In this document: in pieces, positions 33,271-41,494 of the stretch | How the letters are laid out: each line of letters begins with the position of its first letter | Numbering within the stretch: the first letter of the stretch is position 1 | Source: CAZHWR01 sp964536085 | GTDB lineage: Bacteria > Bacillota > Clostridia > Oscillospirales > Ruminococcaceae | DNA: 50,571 nt | NCBI GenBank assembly: GCA_964536085.1 | Contig: CAZHWR010000010.1 | Coordinates: 1-50,571, forward strand | Direction: 5' to 3' | Made by a program: the position numbers and the translations under genes | The notes under the pieces: generated by a model | What the model saw: the letters and a program-made list of their open reading frames with translations, nothing else | What the model was told of the DNA's origin: nothing | The model's database searches: none

Positions 33271-34251
33271 ATGGCTATGACGTTGTTTGAATATGATAAA
33301 AATCTCGGAATAGAGCTTTTGTGCGGAGTTGACGAAGCGGGCAGAGGTCCGCTCGCGGGGGATGTTTACGCCGCGGCGGTTATTCTGCCGAAGGACTGCG
33401 AAATAAGCGGAATTAACGACAGCAAAAAGCTCACCGAAAAAAAGCGGGAGGAGCTTTTTTCGGTAATAACCGAAAAGGCGGTCAGCTATGGTATTGCCGC
33501 GGCGACCGTTGATGAGATTGAAGAACACAATATATTGCAGGCGACATTTTTGGCGATGAATCGCGCCGTGTCGTCGCTTTCGGTTTCGCCGAAACTGGTT
33601 TTGGTGGACGGCAATAAAAACCCCATAGAAAATTTCAACAGCCGGTTTCTTGTGAAGGGAGATTCGATTTCCGCATCGGTCGCCGCGGCGTCGATTCTGG
33701 CGAAGGTTTCCAGGGACAGATACATGAAACGGCTGGATAGGCAGTATCCGGAGTATCAGTTTGCAAAGCACAAGGGCTACGGGACCAAGCTTCATTACGA
33801 AATGCTTGACAAGTTCGGTCCTTCACCCGTTCACAGAATGAGCTTTCTGAAAAAATATTTCGGGCAAAGGAAAGCGCCGCAAACAAAGGTAACCGGGGAT
33901 ATGGGAGAGGAAAGCGCTTGCGGATATCTTAAAAGCCGCGGATATAAAATCGCGGCTCGCAATTACAGCTGTGAGTCCGGCGAAATTGATATTGTAGCTG
34001 AAAAAGACAGCGTTATAGTGTTCGCCGAGGTCAAAACCCGTGCGCAGAACGCCGTCAGCACGCCTGCGAGTGCGGTTGACAGAAAAAAGCGGGAAAGAAT
34101 AATAAAAACGGCGCATGAATATATAACGAATGAACACATATCGCTCCAGCCGAGGTTTGACGTTATCGAGGTCGTTACAGAAAAAGGCGGCGGGAGGATA
34201 AATCACATAGAAAACGCTTTTATCGCAGAGGGTGAATATGTATTTTTTTGA
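33271..34251 (+). CDS. rnhB: Ribonuclease HII fused to a YraN (UPF0102) domain
   Basis: Residues 1 to about 200 are RNase HII, which cuts RNA in RNA-DNA hybrids and single ribonucleotides in DNA: DEAGRGPLAG with the metal-binding Asp21/Glu22, NDSKKL and the later VDGN and SRDRYM segments. Residues 211 (an internal Met) to 326 form a complete YraN domain (GEESACGYLKSRGYKIAARNY, GEIDIVA, VFAEVKTR), a predicted restriction-endonuclease-like nuclease. In most bacteria these are two adjacent genes. Here a short linker (RKAPQTKVTGD) joins them without a stop. It overlaps the next gene by 14 bp. Confidence 0.93.
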   Translation: MAMTLFEYDKNLGIELLCGVDEAGRGPLAGDVYAAAVILPKDCEISGINDSKKLTEKKREELFSVITEKAVSYGIAAATVDEIEEHNILQATFLAMNRAVSSLSVSPKLVLVDGNKNPIENFNSRFLVKGDSISASVAAASILAKVSRDRYMKRLDRQYPEYQFAKHKGYGTKLHYEMLDKFGPSPVHRMSFLKKYFGQRKAPQTKVTGDMGEESACGYLKSRGYKIAARNYSCESGEIDIVAEKDSVIVFAEVKTRAQNAVSTPASAVDRKKRERIIKTAHEYITNEHISLQPRFDVIEVVTEKGGGRINHIENAFIAEGEYVFF

Positions 34252-35140
34252 TCTTCACTGCGACACGATTTGTGAGTGCGAACGCAGCGGCAAGGAGCTT
34301 TTGAAAAACGACCTTGCGGTCAGCCTCAGCAGCGCGGCGCACATTGAAAGATGGGTGCAGGCGTTCGCAATATTTATACATGACAAATACAGCCCCGAAA
34401 AGCAGCGTGAGCTGTTTTTCAGGCAAAGCTCGGTTTTGAAATCTCAAATGGAAAAAAACGGGCTGACGGCTTTCCCGAACGAGGATTCTCATTCGCGCTC
34501 GGTTTTAAAAACCATCGAAAACGCCTCTTTTATAGGCGGCAATTTTGAGCTTATCGAACGGCTGGCCGCCGAGGGCTTTAAGCTCGCAACCTTAACGTGG
34601 AACGCCGAAAATTGCTATGCGGGCGGCGCGGATTCGCTCGAGGGGCTGACCGCTTTGGGTAAAGAGGCGGTAAAGAGATTTTCAGATTGCGGCGTAACCA
34701 TAGATGTTTCGCATCTTTCGGACATGAGCTTTTGGGACGTTGTGAAGGAGTACGACAAAGCACCCGGCGGCGTTCGGATTTTGGCAAGCCACTCCAACGC
34801 ACGCGCTGTCTGCAGACACCGCCGCAACCTTACCGACGATATGCTCAAGGCGATTGCCGAGCGATCTGGAATAGTGGGACTGAATTTTTACACAGAGTTT
34901 CTGACCTTTGAAAATCCGTCGATGCGCGACATTGTGCGCCACGCCGAGCATATTTTGAACATCTGCGGTGAAAACGCGCTTGCAATAGGCTCGGATTTTG
35001 ACGGCGCAGAGACACCCGATGAATTAAAATCCATCGGGGATATTGAAAAATTGTACCGACTTATGGTACAATACTTTGGGAAAACGTTGTCCGACAGGAT
35101 TTTTTATAAAAACGCGTTTGATTTTTTCAGCAAAATATAA
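34238..35140 (+). CDS. Membrane dipeptidase family protein (peptidase M19)
   Basis: Renal-dipeptidase-like metallopeptidase, about 300 aa. Motifs: FDLHCDT (zinc ligands His and Asp) at the N-terminus, LTWNAEN, IDVSHLS, ILASHSNARAV and the C-terminal AIGSDFDGA. Bacterial M19 enzymes hydrolyse dipeptides, often with a D-residue, so peptide scavenging or wall-peptide turnover is plausible. ATG 34238 with GAGGGTG upstream is preferred to GTG 34232. There is no membrane segment, despite the family name. Confidence 0.9.
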   Translation: MYFFDLHCDTICECERSGKELLKNDLAVSLSSAAHIERWVQAFAIFIHDKYSPEKQRELFFRQSSVLKSQMEKNGLTAFPNEDSHSRSVLKTIENASFIGGNFELIERLAAEGFKLATLTWNAENCYAGGADSLEGLTALGKEAVKRFSDCGVTIDVSHLSDMSFWDVVKEYDKAPGGVRILASHSNARAVCRHRRNLTDDMLKAIAERSGIVGLNFYTEFLTFENPSMRDIVRHAEHILNICGENALAIGSDFDGAETPDELKSIGDIEKLYRLMVQYFGKTLSDRIFYKNAFDFFSKI

Positions 35141-35156
35141 TGTTAGGATGATAAAA

Positions 35157-36656
35157 ATGCAGTACAATTCAACCCGTAATAAACAGCTAAAGGTTTCGTC
35201 CGCAATGGCGATTGCACAGGGAATTTCCGAAGAGGGCGGTCTGTTCGTTCCCGAGTCGTTCCCGAAAATAACGTTTGACGATATCGCGGTTCTTTCTGAA
35301 AAGAGCTATCGGGAGCGCGCAAAATTTGTTTTAAAGGAATTTTTGACCGATTTTACCGATGACGAGCTTGACTATTGCGTCGACAACGCTTATACAGCCG
35401 AAAAGTTCAAAAGCGACGATATAGCGCAGCTTTCAAAGCTTTCGGATTCGGCGTTCATGCTCGAACTGTGGCACGGTCCGACCTGCGCGTTTAAGGATAT
35501 GGCGCTTCAGCTGCTGCCTTATCTTCTGACGGTTTCCGCCAAGAAAACCGTAGACGGCAAGGAGATAGTTATTTTGGTTGCGACCTCCGGCGACACTGGC
35601 AAGGCGGCACTTGAGGGCTTTAGGGACGTTCCCGGAACAAAAATACTCGTATTTTATCCTAACGACGGCGTTTCCGAAATGCAAAAACGCCAGATGACGA
35701 CCCAGGAGGGCGAAAACGTCGGCGTTTGCGCCATCAAGGGCAATTTTGACGACGCGCAAAACGGCGTAAAAGCGATATTCACCGACAAGCAGGTCAAGGA
35801 CATACTCGCGGGGCACAACATGATGCTTTCGAGCGCAAACTCGATAAACTGGGGCAGACTTGTGCCGCAGATTGTTTACTACATATCCTCTTACTGCGAG
35901 CTTGTGAAATCGGGCGAAATCAAAAACGGCGACGAGGTGAACGTCTGCGTTCCGACAGGCAACTTCGGCAATATCCTTGCGGCGTACTACGCCAAAAACA
36001 TGGGGCTGCCGATAGCTAAATTTATCTGCGCTTCCAATTCAAACAAGGTTCTGACCGATTTTATCAACACGGGAGTATACAACAAAAACCGTGAGTTTTT
36101 CACGACTATTTCCCCCTCGATGGACATACTTATTTCCAGCAACCTCGAAAGGCTTTTGTTTGAGCTTTCGGGCAAGGATGATAAAATCATAAACGAATGG
36201 TTTGATAAGCTGAAAACAGACGGCGGGTATACAGTTTCCGACGACGTCAAGAAAAAACTCACCGAGAGCTTTTACGGCGGTTACTGCGACGATACTCAGA
36301 CAAAAGACACCATTCGCGAGGTATTTAATAAGTATTCCTATCTTTGCGACACTCACACTGCAGTTGCGGTAAAGGTGTATAACGACTATCGCGAAAAAAC
36401 AGGGGACGAAACCAAAACGATTATCGCGTCCACTGCGAATCCGTATAAATTCTCGACCAGCGTTTTAAGCGCCGTTGCAAACGACGGTTTTGATAATCTC
36501 GACGAATTTGATAAGGTCCACAAGCTGTGCGAGGTGTCTAAGATGCCCGTTCCGAAAGAGCTTGCAAATCTTAAAGACAAAGACGTTCGCTTTACCGAGT
36601 GCATATCAAAGGATCAGATGCAGTCGGCGGTTTTAGAGCTTTTGAAAATCAAATAG
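35157..36656 (+). CDS. thrC: Threonine synthase
   Basis: The PLP enzyme converts O-phosphohomoserine to threonine. The 499-aa chain is the long bacterial form, with STRNKQLKVSSAMAIAQGI at the N-terminus, the PLP lysine Lys113 in CAFKDMALQ, ATSGDTGKAA and VPTGNFGNILA. ATG 35157 lies 8 nt after AGGA; ATG 35148 is a close alternative. It sits 16 bp after the M19 gene. No homoserine kinase is in the window. Confidence 0.95.
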   Translation: MQYNSTRNKQLKVSSAMAIAQGISEEGGLFVPESFPKITFDDIAVLSEKSYRERAKFVLKEFLTDFTDDELDYCVDNAYTAEKFKSDDIAQLSKLSDSAFMLELWHGPTCAFKDMALQLLPYLLTVSAKKTVDGKEIVILVATSGDTGKAALEGFRDVPGTKILVFYPNDGVSEMQKRQMTTQEGENVGVCAIKGNFDDAQNGVKAIFTDKQVKDILAGHNMMLSSANSINWGRLVPQIVYYISSYCELVKSGEIKNGDEVNVCVPTGNFGNILAAYYAKNMGLPIAKFICASNSNKVLTDFINTGVYNKNREFFTTISPSMDILISSNLERLLFELSGKDDKIINEWFDKLKTDGGYTVSDDVKKKLTESFYGGYCDDTQTKDTIREVFNKYSYLCDTHTAVAVKVYNDYREKTGDETKTIIASTANPYKFSTSVLSAVANDGFDNLDEFDKVHKLCEVSKMPVPKELANLKDKDVRFTECISKDQMQSAVLELLKIK

Positions 36657-36721
36657 GATAATAATCTTTTAAAACGCCACTTGCAGGGCGTTGTGGTTTG
36701 AAAATGCAAAGGAGGGGATAT

Positions 36722-37408
36722 ATGAGCTTATTTGCAATAGCCGATTTGCATCTTTCTTTCGGGGCGGATAAGCCGATGGACGTATTCCTCGGCTGGAAAA
36801 ACTACACGCAGAGGTTATCGGACAACTGGAAAAAGAATGTCGGCGACCGGGACACGGTCGTTATTGCGGGCGATATTTCGTGGGCGATGAATCTTTCCGA
36901 AGCGGTCAAGGATTTTGAGTTTATCCACAGGCTGCCGGGGGAAAAGATAATATTGAAGGGCAATCACGACTATTGGTTTCAGACCAAGAAAAAAACCGAG
37001 GATTTTTTACTTGAACACGGCTTTACAAGCATAAAGATACTTTTTAACAACGCTTATTCACGCTGCGGTTCTGCGATTTGCGGAACGCGCGGCTGGATGA
37101 ACGAAAAGGGCGAGTCCCCCGACAAAAAGATACTGCTTCGCGAGGCGGGACGGCTTTCGCTTTCCGTGAACGAGGCGAAAAAAGCGGGCGGAGAACCGAT
37201 TGCATTTTTGCATTATCCGCCGGTGTACGAAAACGACTCGTGCGCGGAAATAGAGCAGGTGCTCCTGCAAAACGGAATAAAAAAATGCTATTACGGTCAT
37301 CTGCACGGCGCTTCGTGCAAAAACGCCGTGGTTGGTGTGAAAAACGGCATTGATTATAAGCTTGTTTCTTGTGATTATATCCAATTTAACCCGATAAAAA
37401 TCGTGTAA
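36722..37408 (+). CDS. Metallophosphoesterase
   Basis: A calcineurin-like phosphoesterase of 228 aa with the metal-binding set DLH (8-10), GDISWA, GNHDYW and GHLHG. Members hydrolyse phosphodiesters or phosphomonoesters; the substrate is unknown. ATG 36722 follows AAGGAGG. It is a single gene between thrC and the trigger factor promoter. Confidence 0.88.
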   Translation: MSLFAIADLHLSFGADKPMDVFLGWKNYTQRLSDNWKKNVGDRDTVVIAGDISWAMNLSEAVKDFEFIHRLPGEKIILKGNHDYWFQTKKKTEDFLLEHGFTSIKILFNNAYSRCGSAICGTRGWMNEKGESPDKKILLREAGRLSLSVNEAKKAGGEPIAFLHYPPVYENDSCAEIEQVLLQNGIKKCYYGHLHGASCKNAVVGVKNGIDYKLVSCDYIQFNPIKIV

Positions 37409-37460
37409 TATTGTCATAAGGTAGAATTACGTTTTTTTCTGGTAACTGCTTGTAAAAATG

Positions 37461-37469
37461 TGTTATAAT
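37461..37469 (+). promoter_or_regulatory. Predicted extended -10 promoter of tig
   Basis: TGT directly before TATAAT (37464-37469) makes an extended -10 element. No good -35 box is visible. A short CGGTTGT/ACAACCG hairpin (37481-37497) and a GC-rich fold lie in the 5' leader. Confidence 0.5.
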
Positions 37470-37559
37470 TGAAAGCAAATCGGTTGTTTCACAACCGAAG
37501 CGGCGTAAAGCGCGGCTTTCCGCCGCTTTGCGGAAAATTAAACGTGGAGGAAGTATAAA

Positions 37560-39080
37560 ATGAGTTTAGCTTCATCAAAAAAACTGGAAACTAATAAATA
37601 CGAACTGACCGTTTCGGTCGATGCGGAAAAATTTGCTCAGGCAATTGAAAGAGCATACCGCAAAAACGTTAAAAAGATAAATGTCCCCGGCTTCAGAAAG
37701 GGAAAAGCTCCCCGCAAGATGATTGAAAAGCTCTATGGAGAAGGAATTTTCTTTGAGGACGCCGTTAACGACGTTTATCCCGATGCTCTGAACGAAGCAG
37801 TCAAGGAAGCGGAGCTTGTGTTGGTAACCCGTCCCGAGGTTGAGGCTACAGATGTAAGCCGTGAAAAGGGCGTTGAATTTAAGGCGACATGTATCACAAA
37901 GCCCGAGGTAACCGTTAAGGATTACAAGGGAATCAAAGTTACCAAAACCGTCAAAAAGGTCACTGACGAAGATATCAACGAAGAGCTCAAAAAGCTTCAG
38001 GACAGAAACAGCCGTATGGTCGACGTTGATGACCGTCCCGCAAAGGACGGCGACAACACGGTTATCGACTTTGAGGGATTTGTCGACGGCAAGGCGTTCG
38101 ACGGCGGCAAGGCGGAAAAATTCAGCCTTGTGCTCGGAAGCGGTCAGTTTATCCCCGGATTTGAGGATCAGATAGTCGGTCACAGCGTCGGCGATGAGTT
38201 TGACGTAAACGTTAAGTTCCCCGAGGATTATCAGGCGGAGGAATTGAAAGGCAAGGACGCTGTATTTAAAGTTAAGCTTCATGAGATTCAGTACAAGGAA
38301 GTTCCCGAGCTGGACGATGAATTTGCAAAAGACGTAAGCGAGTTCGACACACTTGCGGAGCTTAAAGACGACACCTCCAAGAAAATCGCCGAGCAGTACG
38401 AAAAGCAGGCGGACACCGAGGCGGAGGACAAAATGATCGACGAGGTTATCGCCAACATGGAGGCGGAGATTCCCGAGGTCATGTATGAAAACAGAATCGA
38501 CGAATCCGTTCGCGAGTATGAATACCGTCTGAGCGCGCAGGGGCTCGATTTAAATACTTATTTGCAGTACACCGGCATGACTATGGAAGATTTCAGAAAA
38601 GGCTTTAAGGAGCAGGCGGAAAAACAGGTTAAAATCCGTTTAGCTTTGGAAGAAATCGTCAAGACTGAAGACATAAAGCCGTCTGATGAGGAAATCGAAG
38701 AAGAGTATAATAAAATGGCTTCCGCATATAATATGGAGGTTGAAAAGGTTAAAAACGTCGTAGCGAAGGATGATTTGGCGCTGGATTTGGCTGTCGGCAA
38801 GGCTATAGATTTTATCAAGGAAAATGCCGAAATAACTTCTAAGGCTCCCGCAAAGAAAACAGCCTCCAAAACCGCGTCTAAATCGACTGCGGCAAAATCG
38901 ACGGCTAAAAAATCCACCGGAACAAAGTCCTCGGCTAAAAAGGCAGAAGCCGCCAAGGAGGATAAATCCGAAACAAAAACCGCAGCGAAAAAGCCTGCGG
39001 CTAAAAAGTCCACAACGTCTAAATCTACAACCGCTAAAAAAACAACAGAAAAAAAGGACAGCGCAGATAAAGCAGAGTAA
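37560..39080 (+). CDS. tig: Trigger factor with an unusual Lys/Ala/Ser/Thr-rich C-terminal tail
   Basis: The ribosome-bound chaperone has its N-terminal domain with the ribosome-docking signature GFRKGKAPR (about 46-54), a FKBP-type prolyl isomerase domain (about 160-245) and the helical C-terminal cradle to about residue 427. Residues 428-506 are extra: 79 residues made almost wholly of Lys, Ala, Ser and Thr (KKTASKTASKS, AAKKPAAKK) with a few acidic residues at the end, like histone H1 or HU tails. Normal trigger factors stop near residue 430. Tail codons read cleanly into a stop, so it is a real in-frame extension. ATG 37560 follows GTGGAGG. Confidence 0.96.
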   Translation: MSLASSKKLETNKYELTVSVDAEKFAQAIERAYRKNVKKINVPGFRKGKAPRKMIEKLYGEGIFFEDAVNDVYPDALNEAVKEAELVLVTRPEVEATDVSREKGVEFKATCITKPEVTVKDYKGIKVTKTVKKVTDEDINEELKKLQDRNSRMVDVDDRPAKDGDNTVIDFEGFVDGKAFDGGKAEKFSLVLGSGQFIPGFEDQIVGHSVGDEFDVNVKFPEDYQAEELKGKDAVFKVKLHEIQYKEVPELDDEFAKDVSEFDTLAELKDDTSKKIAEQYEKQADTEAEDKMIDEVIANMEAEIPEVMYENRIDESVREYEYRLSAQGLDLNTYLQYTGMTMEDFRKGFKEQAEKQVKIRLALEEIVKTEDIKPSDEEIEEEYNKMASAYNMEVEKVKNVVAKDDLALDLAVGKAIDFIKENAEITSKAPAKKTASKTASKSTAAKSTAKKSTGTKSSAKKAEAAKEDKSETKTAAKKPAAKKSTTSKSTTAKKTTEKKDSADKAE

Positions 39081-39104
39081 TTGATTTGAAAGAGGGCATA
39101 AATA

Positions 39105-39686
39105 ATGAGTCTTGTACCTACCGTTGTTGAACAAACAAACCGCGGAGAACGCGCGTACGATATTTTTTCCCGCCTTTTGAACGACAGAATAATTATCCTG
39201 TCGGAAGAGGTTAACGACACGACCGCAAGCTTGGTGGTAGCACAGCTTTTGTTTTTAGAGGGCCAGGATCCGGATAAGGATATTTCTTTTTACATCAACA
39301 GCCCAGGCGGTTCGATAACCTCAGGAATGGCAATTTACGACACAATGAAATACATCAAGTGCGACGTTTCGACTATTTGTATCGGTATGGCGGCATCGAT
39401 GGGAGCATTTTTGCTTTCGTCGGGCACAAAAGGCAAGCGTTTTGCGCTTCCCAACAGCGAGATTATGATTCATCAGCCGTCAGGCGGCTCGCAGGGTCAG
39501 GCAACGGATATCAGAATCCAAGCAGAAAGAATTCTGAAGATGAAAGAGAATCTGAACAAAATGCTCGCCGAGAATACCGGAAAGTCGGTCGAACAAATCG
39601 AGCGCGATACTGAGCGCGACAATTTTATGTCTGCCGCCGAGGCGGTCGAGTACGGTTTGATTGACAAGGTCATTGAACACAGGTAA
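39105..39686 (+). CDS. clpP: ATP-dependent Clp protease proteolytic subunit
   Basis: ClpP is the barrel peptidase partner of ClpX. The catalytic Ser98 (GMAASMG) and His123 (MIHQP) are in place with the expected spacing, and NSPGGSI forms the substrate-binding loop. The 193-aa length is normal. It follows tig by 24 bp and precedes clpX. The tig-clpP-clpX-lon-engB order is conserved in Bacillota. Confidence 0.97.
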   Translation: MSLVPTVVEQTNRGERAYDIFSRLLNDRIIILSEEVNDTTASLVVAQLLFLEGQDPDKDISFYINSPGGSITSGMAIYDTMKYIKCDVSTICIGMAASMGAFLLSSGTKGKRFALPNSEIMIHQPSGGSQGQATDIRIQAERILKMKENLNKMLAENTGKSVEQIERDTERDNFMSAAEAVEYGLIDKVIEHR

Positions 39687-39700
39687 TATATGATAATAAG

Positions 39701-39757
39701 GTCTCCCTTCTGTATAGCCGGACAGCGTCTGTGTTTTATCGGCTTTTGCAGGGAGAC
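39701..39757 (+). other. Extended hairpin between clpP and clpX
   Basis: GTCTCCCT/AGGGAGAC (39701-39757) encloses an AGCCG/CGGCT stem. A second hairpin, GAGTTTTGC/GCAAAACTC, lies at 39804-39826. Neither ends in a clear T run, so transcription may be partly reduced or the mRNA processed here. Confidence 0.5.
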
Positions 39758-39874
39758 TTTCGCTGTCAGAAATGAACAATGAAAACGAAGTTTTTATTGT
39801 TCGGAGTTTTGCTAAGCGCAAAACTCGCGGCTGAGTGAAAAGCCTGCAAAGGGCAGAAAACTGGGGGTTTACAC

Positions 39875-41188
39875 ATGGCGGAACAAAACGAGACAAAAAT
39901 ACCGCATTGCAGCTTTTGCGGAAAACCGGAACAGCAGGTGGCGCGGCTTTTATATGGCGGCGACGCGTTTATATGCGACGAATGCGTAGAGCTGTGCTAT
40001 CAGATGCTTGTGGGAGACGGCACGCTTGCGCCATATCAGCGCGGCAGAGGTAAAAAACGCTCTGCTGACGGTGAAACGGTAATTTTAAAGCCTGCGGAGC
40101 TTAAAGCGGTTTTGGATGATTATGTGATCGGTCAGGAACAGGCGAAAATTGCGCTATGCGTCGCGGTATATAATCACTATAAGAGAATAAGCTCCGGCGA
40201 GGACGACGGCGTTGACTTGCAAAAGAGCAATATTTTGCTGCTCGGTCCTACAGGCGTGGGAAAAACGCTTTTGGCACAAACGCTTGCCAAGGTGCTCAAC
40301 GTTCCGTTCGCTATAGCGGACGCTACGACGCTGACCGAGGCGGGATATGTCGGCGAGGATGCGGAAAATATACTTGTGCGCTTGCTTCAGGCGGCGGATT
40401 ACGATGTTGAATCCGCCGAACACGGCATTATTTATATAGATGAGATTGATAAAATCGCGCGCAAATCGGAAAACATGTCGATAACGCGCGACGTTTCCGG
40501 TGAGGGCGTTCAGCAAACGCTTTTAAAAATCCTTGAAGGAACGGTTTCAAACGTTCCTCCGCAGGGCGGAAGAAAGCACCCGAATCAGGAATTTATCCAG
40601 GTGAATACGCGCAATATTCTGTTTATATGCGGCGGCGCGTTTGATGGTATCGAAAAAATCATAAACAGCCGTTTGGGTTCGTCTTCGCTAGGCTTTGGAG
40701 CGGATATTAAAGACAAGTCTAAGATGACGGTCGGCAACGCGCTTAAAAATATAATCCCTCACGATTTGGTTAAATACGGAATCATCCCGGAACTCGTGGG
40801 AAGGCTTCCTGTTATAACCTCGCTTGAGGAACTGGATGAACAGGCTTTGGTGAATATTCTGACAAAGCCAAAAAACGCACTGTTAAAGCAGTATGTAAGG
40901 CTGTTTGACCTGGACGGTGTTGAACTGAGCATGACCGACGGCGCTTTAGAGGCTGTTGCTAAAAAGGCTATTGAGCGCAAAACAGGCGCGCGCGGACTTC
41001 GCGGCATAATGGAGGAGATCCTGCAAAAGCTGATGTTTGAAGTCCCGACTGATTATACAGTCGAGAAGATAATCATTGACCACGACTGTGTTAACGGCAA
41101 ACGTCCGCCTGAGATTATCAAAAACAAAAACCGTAAGCCGAAAAAGCTTCTGCTTTCGGATAATACGCCGCCGAAACGCTTGGCGTAA
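39875..41188 (+). CDS. clpX: ATP-dependent Clp protease ATP-binding subunit
   Basis: The AAA+ unfoldase selects and feeds substrates to ClpP. The N-terminal zinc-binding domain uses Cys12, Cys15, Cys34 and Cys37. Walker A is GPTGVGKT, Walker B IIYIDEIDK, and the sensor-2 region GARGLRGI is present. The 437-aa length is normal. Confidence 0.97.
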   Translation: MAEQNETKIPHCSFCGKPEQQVARLLYGGDAFICDECVELCYQMLVGDGTLAPYQRGRGKKRSADGETVILKPAELKAVLDDYVIGQEQAKIALCVAVYNHYKRISSGEDDGVDLQKSNILLLGPTGVGKTLLAQTLAKVLNVPFAIADATTLTEAGYVGEDAENILVRLLQAADYDVESAEHGIIYIDEIDKIARKSENMSITRDVSGEGVQQTLLKILEGTVSNVPPQGGRKHPNQEFIQVNTRNILFICGGAFDGIEKIINSRLGSSSLGFGADIKDKSKMTVGNALKNIIPHDLVKYGIIPELVGRLPVITSLEELDEQALVNILTKPKNALLKQYVRLFDLDGVELSMTDGALEAVAKKAIERKTGARGLRGIMEEILQKLMFEVPTDYTVEKIIIDHDCVNGKRPPEIIKNKNRKPKKLLLSDNTPPKRLA

Positions 41189-41205
41189 CAAACAAATACG
41201 CAAAG

Positions 41206-41286
41206 GCGCGTATGTCATAGCCCACCCTGAACGAAAGACATTATGTCACGTATTTTGGTGCGGTCAGCTGGCATACGTGCTTTTTT
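41206..41286 (+). terminator. Predicted terminator of the tig-clpP-clpX unit
   Basis: GCGCGTATGTCA (41206-41217) pairs with TGGCATACGTGC (41269-41280), allowing G-U, and is directly followed by TTTTTT. The large loop can pair further internally. Confidence 0.6.
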
Positions 41287-41330
41287 AATCAAAAATTAAC
41301 ATTTAAATCAATTTGCCGTCGCATTGACTC

Positions 41331-41359
41331 TTGAAAAATTAACACGAATAAGGTATAAT
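41331..41359 (+). promoter_or_regulatory. Predicted sigma-A promoter of lon
   Basis: TTGAAA (41331-41336), 17 bp, then TATAAT (41354-41359). No CIRCE element or clear CtsR box was seen near it. Confidence 0.72.
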
Positions 41360-41494
41360 TTACAGTACATTTATCTGAGGCTTGAATTGCGATACAGAGA
41401 ATAGTCTCAAACGGCGATTTTAGCCGACAGCGGTGAACAAACCGCAATATCCCGGAAAGGAAGCTTTTGCAACGGCAAAAGCCATAGTATAAAA

